Below are positions 60,737 through 64,000 of a DNA stretch of 64,000 nt, one piece after another (the stretch's first letter is position 1; each line of letters starts with the position of its first letter). The DNA comes from Shewanella aquimarina (GTDB lineage Bacteria; Pseudomonadota; Gammaproteobacteria; Enterobacterales; Shewanellaceae), in assembly GCF_023349185.1 (NCBI RefSeq), contig NZ_JAKIKY010000003.1, positions 372,001 through 436,000 on the forward strand, in the 5' to 3' direction. Position numbers and translations under genes: made by a program. The notes under the pieces are model-generated. The model was not told the origin of the DNA and did no database searches. It saw only the letters and a program-made list of their open reading frames with translations.

Positions 60737-61024
60737 TTAAGCGAATTTGAAATCCACGTGCTCGATCATAGGCTTGAACGCGTGACGTTGCATAGCTTGA
60801 ACACGAACTTTAACTTCTTTACCGTCTAGAACGATAGTGATGTCGTTGTTGTAGAAATCATCGTTAGTTTGGATGTTGATGATTGAACGGTGTTCGAATT
60901 CGATAGAAACGGCTTCTTTGCCCGCACCATAGATAACTGCAGGAACTTTACCAGCATGACGTAGGCGGCGGCTCGAACCTTTCCCAACTTCAGTGCGGGT
61001 TTGTGCGGTAATTGTGTAAGACAT
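60737..61024 (-). CDS. rplY: Ribosomal protein bL25
   Basis: A 95-residue 5S rRNA-binding protein of the large subunit, single-domain form (as in E. coli, not the CTC form). Signatures: [28 protein letters not shown] and [18 protein letters not shown]. It is a single gene between the ycgB terminator and the peptidase gene. Expression is probably high; codon use is consistent. Confidence 0.95.
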   Translation of the reverse strand: MSYTITAQTRTEVGKGSSRRLRHAGKVPAVIYGAGKEAVSIEFEHRSIINIQTNDDFYNNDITIVLDGKEVKVRVQAMQRHAFKPMIEHVDFKFA

Positions 61025-61160
61025 AATTTACTCACTTAAATCAATAGTAATATAGGTGGTCATCGTTTTCGACCAACGATGACCTCATTTAAAGCGGGCG
61101 AATATTAGCACAGTGATCCGGCTTTAACAAACCTTAAGTGAGTAAAAGCCGGCATTTAGC

Positions 61161-61709
61161 TTACCAGGTACGGACCGGGCCGGTGTCGACGTGCACAAAC
61201 CCCGAGCTTGGGTAATAGCCTACCCCACCGAGTTTAAGGGAGATCGCCGCATCACGCAGATCTTTAAGATTGACGTCAGGCAGTGCGATATCCATCGCCA
61301 TCCCCTTCATATGATAACTCTTCTTCGCAACACCTGAACTGCGACTAGCCAGCATTTGATTAGTCTTAGGCGAACGATAACCTGAGATCACATGAAAGTC
61401 TTCATCAACCTGTAAGGTCTGCTTCAGCGAGAACAGTAGATCGAATAGACGCTTATCCATGGGCGCCGTTTCGTTTTGACGATGATCTCGCAACAGGTGA
61501 TTAAAATCATTCAAGGTATTTGTTTGATAATCACCATCAATCCAATAGCTTCCCTGCCCCCGTTCTCCAGTGTGTCGATTGTAAAACCCTAAGGTTCTTA
61601 CTCCTTGTGTCGAGCGGCTCGCTCGAGCTTTAGACGGCACCATAGAAAACATTGCTACACCACCTAGGCCTAATAACAACTGCCTACGCGCAGGACAAAC
61701 TATCGTCAC
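61161..61709 (-). CDS. mepK: DUF882/M15-type murein endopeptidase-like protein (YcbK/MepK-like), Tat substrate
   Basis: A 182-residue exported protein of the M15-like DUF882 group. The N-terminus has a twin-arginine pattern (ARRQLLLGLGGVAMFSM) for folded export. Metal-binding region: VISGYRSPKTNQML, KKSYHMKGMAMDI, and GFVHVDTGP, each with the His/Asp positions of this family. E. coli MepK cleaves 3-3 peptide crosslinks. It follows the L,D-transpeptidase gene on the same strand; the pair matches ycbB-ycbK in E. coli. Translation appears to start at GTG 61709. Confidence 0.85.
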   Translation of the reverse strand: MTIVCPARRQLLLGLGGVAMFSMVPSKARASRSTQGVRTLGFYNRHTGERGQGSYWIDGDYQTNTLNDFNHLLRDHRQNETAPMDKRLFDLLFSLKQTLQVDEDFHVISGYRSPKTNQMLASRSSGVAKKSYHMKGMAMDIALPDVNLKDLRDAAISLKLGGVGYYPSSGFVHVDTGPVRTW

Positions 61710-61819
61710 ATCAACACCACCGTTTACTTTTTAACCAAAACAGCGGACAAATTAACCTTAAATAGCGGGGAGATCAAGTGTTAGTTGATGCCTAAGCCTG
61801 ATAAACACTGGGCTAGCGG

Positions 61820-63196
61820 CTATTTAGCTGCCTGAAGACTCAGGCTAATATTTTGATTCTTTTTGTATATGTCGTCCCTGAACTGGGCAACATTGTCGCC
61901 GTCCAGCCACGAGGTCCAATACACCAGATGTATCGGCAGGCCAGCATCGAAGGCAAACCATTGAGTTTTATCTCGCTCAATTTGCATGCGCACCCAGGTC
62001 TGCTTATCTCGCACTAGATTTGACGCCATCCAGTTGGCTAACTGTTCAACTTTCTCTACCCGAATGCAACCCGACGAGAGCGCCCTGTCGCTACGTTGGA
62101 ACAAGGCTTTGTCAGAGGTGTCATGGAGATAGACACTATACTCATTAGGAAAGAAGAACTTATAGCGCCCTAGCGTATTGCCAACTCCAGGCTTTTGCAC
62201 CAGACGGTAGGGAAATTTACCCTTGGCGATGTCGCGCCACTCATCGTCACTCTTAATGACACGCTCTCCCCGATAGTTAAACACCTCAAAATTTCGGCTG
62301 CTGATGTAGCTGCCATCCTCCCTCACCTTGGGCAGCAAATCATGGGTTAACAAGCGACGGGGCACCCGCCAACTGGGATTGAGTACTAAATTTTTTATTT
62401 CACCACTGATAATGGGCGTCGGACGGTAGGGCTTACCGACGATCACCTTAGATTTAAGTGCCACGCGATTATCATCCACCAGCCACATCTCGTAGGCGGG
62501 GATGTTGATCAGCAGATAGCGCTCCCCTATGCCAGCAAGATATTTAGCTCGGCCGATGAAATTAAACGCCAGCAACTGCGCGCGCGCTCTTGGGGTGCGA
62601 TTAAGCCAACCCAAGGTAGCGGGGCCAATAATGGCATCGGGCTTAAGGCCGTGGCGGGTCTGAAACTTAATCAGCGCCTCTTTTAACGTCTCATCAAAAT
62701 ACTGCTCACTGGTATCGCCCTGGGGGTAGTCGCCAAGGGCCTGCAGGCGCGCTCTTATCTCTGGGATCGCCCTATGGCTATCGCCAAGCCTTAACCAGCC
62801 TTCCACGGCCAGCGGCGACCATGATTCATGACCGGCCAACCACAACAGATAACGCACCCGATTACTCAACATCAGATAGTCTGGCACTTGGGGCTCGCTG
62901 GCGATCACCGCGGCAAAGGGATCCTTAAGCTCAAAGGATAAATTTCCGGTCGGTATCTCTTGACGCTGCCAGAATTTGGCTGCCGCCTCTGCAATGGGAT
63001 AGAGCTTTTCGGAGGGCAACGGCTGCTCTGCCGCTAGCTGTTGACGATAATGGTCAAACTCGCTGGAAGCATCGGCAAGATGAATCACCTCAATCTGATT
63101 AAGCAACGCCTGATTTGCTGCGGCGAGTCGCTCGTCGGCTACAACCAGGCTAGACCAGCACAGCAGAAGCAATATGAAAATGCATCTCAAAGCCAT
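61820..63196 (-). CDS. ldtD: L,D-transpeptidase (YcbB/LdtD-like)
   Basis: A 458-residue periplasmic enzyme that forms 3-3 crosslinks in peptidoglycan. Signal peptide (IFILLLLCWSSLVVA), a peptidoglycan-binding domain (about 155-205, YFDETLKEALIKFQTRHGLKPDAIIGPATL), and YkuD catalytic domain with SSGCIRV at Cys377 and His in YLHDTSDK. A near-perfect AAGGAGG is placed five bases before the ATG. It is shorter than E. coli LdtD, 615 residues, mostly because of a shorter N-terminal part. It is linked with the MepK-like gene. Confidence 0.88.
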   Translation of the reverse strand: MALRCIFILLLLCWSSLVVADERLAAANQALLNQIEVIHLADASSEFDHYRQQLAAEQPLPSEKLYPIAEAAAKFWQRQEIPTGNLSFELKDPFAAVIASEPQVPDYLMLSNRVRYLLWLAGHESWSPLAVEGWLRLGDSHRAIPEIRARLQALGDYPQGDTSEQYFDETLKEALIKFQTRHGLKPDAIIGPATLGWLNRTPRARAQLLAFNFIGRAKYLAGIGERYLLINIPAYEMWLVDDNRVALKSKVIVGKPYRPTPIISGEIKNLVLNPSWRVPRRLLTHDLLPKVREDGSYISSRNFEVFNYRGERVIKSDDEWRDIAKGKFPYRLVQKPGVGNTLGRYKFFFPNEYSVYLHDTSDKALFQRSDRALSSGCIRVEKVEQLANWMASNLVRDKQTWVRMQIERDKTQWFAFDAGLPIHLVYWTSWLDGDNVAQFRDDIYKKNQNISLSLQAAK

Positions 63197-63348
63197 AAAT
63201 ACCTCCTTGGATAATTATGGCTCATAGATCTCAGGCCAACCTAGGTGACTAAAGACGGATTTTTTATAAGCTAATGCCCGGTCCATACAAACCGGGCATG
63301 TTGATACAGCAGATTTGAGCGGCAATTAATGCTGGGTGGAGTGGGCTA

Positions 63349-63915
63349 TCAACTCAGGGTAGAGCGTGTGATTAGGGTTTTCCCCGTAGCTGGGTAATAC
63401 CTTAGTTGCCAGTTTTCGTTCCCTTTTTCACGGTTGTCACGAATATAGTTAAAGTAACAATAGGTGTTACTGAGGCTTAGGTCCCCACCTGAGTACCAAT
63501 AGATAATATCGGTCGAACCGCCAAATGACGCGTCATCATGAGATGCCAACTGGTGGTCGCTGTTATCTAACAAACCTTCCCAAAGCTGACGACAGAAATC
63601 ACCTTGCAACTGGGTACCATTGTTGCCGCCGGTTTGCGTCGTCTTACCCAATGGATAACCTGTGGTGGTCGAGTCAATTGTACCGTCGCCAAAGCAGGCT
63701 AGATCTACCACTTGGCCGCTGGCCCCGGAAGCGGCCCAACAGCTGTGATAGAGTGACACACCTGAGGTAAAGGCAGAAAATGCCCCCTTCGCCGCACTAT
63801 CGTGGGCATCCTGCCTCAATGAAACAAATCTGGGCAATGCAACCACCGCCAGAATAGCCAACACCACTATCACCACGACTAACTCAATCAGGGTAAACCC
63901 GCTAATTTTACGCAT
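63349..63915 (-). CDS. Type IV pilin-like prepilin (type II secretion or MSHA pilus type)
   Basis: A 188-residue prepilin. The short leader MRKISG is followed by FTLIELVVVIVVLAILAVVALPRFVSL, the prepilin peptidase site and N-terminal helix with Glu5. The mature domain has several Cys residues (in LYHSCWAA, LACFGD, DFCRQLW and YCYF) that can pair. The type (major, minor, MSHA or T2S) cannot be decided from one gene; the neighbours beyond the window would tell. The gene is intact; 63916-64000 shows only its upstream region. Confidence 0.82.
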   Translation of the reverse strand: MRKISGFTLIELVVVIVVLAILAVVALPRFVSLRQDAHDSAAKGAFSAFTSGVSLYHSCWAASGASGQVVDLACFGDGTIDSTTTGYPLGKTTQTGGNNGTQLQGDFCRQLWEGLLDNSDHQLASHDDASFGGSTDIIYWYSGGDLSLSNTYCYFNYIRDNREKGNENWQLRYYPATGKTLITRSTLS

Positions 63916-64000
63916 ATAGATTCACGACCTTAATAATGGATCCATTAAACAATTCGTTCGTTGTATTACTGAGGAAGGTGCAAACAGGTCCCATGTGTGC

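Overview
The window looks like a chromosomal stretch of a marine gammaproteobacterium of the genus Shewanella. The clearest marker is the contiguous kdnA-kdnB-kdsB set (28358-31527), which makes the amino sugar Kdo8N of Shewanella lipopolysaccharide. Supporting it are the MalR/SusB/glucoamylase maltodextrin locus, a second EF-G, several DUF families common in Shewanella and Vibrio (DUF3465, DUF3334, DUF2897, DUF2066) and the usual gene orders dapA-bamC, gcvR-bcp, argO/argP and ptsH-ptsI-crr. The genus call is inference from gene content; no rRNA, tRNA, IS element, prophage or CRISPR array is visible.

Layout. 1-4.7 kb: an HD-GYP c-di-GMP phosphodiesterase, then small minus-strand genes (DUF3465, lipoprotein, GNAT, nitronate monooxygenase, GFA-family). 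4.8-13.9 kb: maltodextrin use, with a GH97 alpha-glucosidase, an M28 peptidase, an MFS sugar permease and a GH15 glucoamylase lipoprotein; two promoters carry the same operator-like palindrome, and a LacI-type regulator lies at 17.2-18.2 kb. 14.4-21.0 kb: EF-G2, DnaQ-like exonuclease, the regulator, a CheX-like DUF3334 protein and a chemoreceptor. 21.2-24.1 kb: ACT protein and the general PTS proteins. 24.4-28.1 kb: ArsC-like protein, dapE, M15 peptidase, alpha/beta hydrolase and carbonic anhydrase. 28.4-31.8 kb: Kdo8N genes and a DUF2897 protein. 32.0-41.2 kb (minus strand): DUF4397-like lipoprotein, small protein, RND pump with its adaptor, and a GAF-GAF-GGDEF-EAL protein whose catalytic Glu positions are Gln in both domains. 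41.6-50.8 kb: bamC, dapA, gcvR, bcp, argO/argP, a PerM-like protein, a TusA-like protein, bepA, arsC and DUF2069. 50.9-55.5 kb: hda, DUF2066, uraA, grxD, sodB. 55.9-60.7 kb: prkA-yeaH-ycgB in one operon. 60.7-63.9 kb: rplY, two peptidoglycan enzymes and a type IV prepilin-like protein.

How the genes work together. The glucoamylase and GH97 enzymes would cut maltodextrins outside the cytoplasm, the MFS permease would import the products, and the LacI-type regulator would control the set. The dapA and dapE products feed lysine and peptidoglycan, and ArgP/ArgO control and export basic amino acids. PrkA, YeaH and YcgB form a stress or starvation module.

The least expected observation is structural. 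Many intergenic gaps contain short, imperfect tandem arrays (units of 9-20 bp, 2-6 copies) whose sequences are unrelated between arrays. They lie beside stop codons, on a Shine-Dalgarno sequence, or in spacers. A second notable point is the shared geometry of the two maltodextrin promoters, one of which is followed about 160 nt later by an intrinsic-terminator-like hairpin ahead of the permease gene.
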